Source of the DNA: CAIYRG01 sp035632215
Lineage (GTDB): Bacteria; Pseudomonadota; Alphaproteobacteria; Micropepsales; Micropepsaceae
Assembly: GCA_035632215.1 (NCBI GenBank)
Contig: DASQHF010000143.1
Span: forward strand, 1 to 6,387
Length of the DNA: 6,387 bases
Reading direction: 5' to 3'
The position numbers were made by a program, and so were the translations under genes. The notes beneath the pieces were generated by a model. The model saw only the letters and a program-made list of their open reading frames with translations. It made no database searches and was not told where the DNA came from. How positions within the stretch are numbered: position 1 is the stretch's first letter; every line of letters begins with the position of its first letter. Shown here piece after piece: positions 6,337 through 6,387 of the stretch.

Positions 6337-6345
6337 AGCCGCAAA
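6326..6345. other. Hairpin after nadE
   Basis: TTTGCGGC (6326-6333) and GCCGCAAA (6338-6345) form a perfect 8-bp stem around a TGAA loop, 77 bp after the nadE stop. The T run is on the 5' side and the A run on the 3' side, so neither strand has a U tract after the stem and it is not a typical intrinsic terminator. It may be a repeat unit, an RNA-end stabiliser or part of a leader for the next gene. Confidence 0.5.
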
Positions 6346-6387
6346 AACCCCCGTACTCACCCAAAAACTCGACCGTCCGCTTGTCCC

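Overview
The window looks like GC-rich chromosomal DNA from an alphaproteobacterium, most likely of the order Hyphomicrobiales (Rhizobiales). This rests on the protein types (a glutathione reductase with the CVIRGC redox motif, a class II DAHP synthase of about 465 residues, a two-domain glutamine-dependent NAD+ synthetase of 557 residues), on the codon bias, and on the kind of GC-rich palindromic repeats between the genes. No species can be named from sequence reading alone.

Layout, all genes on the + strand: a partial copy of a palindromic intergenic repeat (1-38); gor, glutathione reductase (121-1500); a 388-bp gap holding a composite inverted-repeat element (1517-1737) and the leader of the next gene (1738-1888); aroG, class II DAHP synthase, best started at GTG 1889 (1889-3286); an AT-richer gap with weak terminator or promoter candidates (3287-3438); a Gfo/Idh/MocA family NAD(P)-dependent oxidoreductase (3439-4392); a second, complete copy of the first repeat, a nested palindrome (4405-4530); nadE, NAD+ synthetase (4575-6248); and a 139-bp tail with a hairpin and a speculative Ile/Thr-rich leader peptide (6249-6387).

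The genes are co-directional, but every gap is 152 to 388 bp and three of the non-coding stretches carry repeat DNA. They are probably separate transcription units rather than one operon. All three recognisable enzymes are core metabolism: thiol redox balance (gor), entry to the shikimate pathway (aroG) and NAD+ synthesis (nadE). The oxidoreductase is the only gene of unknown substrate. The catalytic residues checked in gor, aroG, the oxidoreductase and nadE are all present, and no broken genes were seen.

I found no new multi-gene system. The points worth a second look are in the non-coding DNA: two repeat families that share an 11-bp core, the aroG leader in which the ribosome binding site lies partly in a hairpin, and the tail after nadE. 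The substrate of the oxidoreductase is also open.
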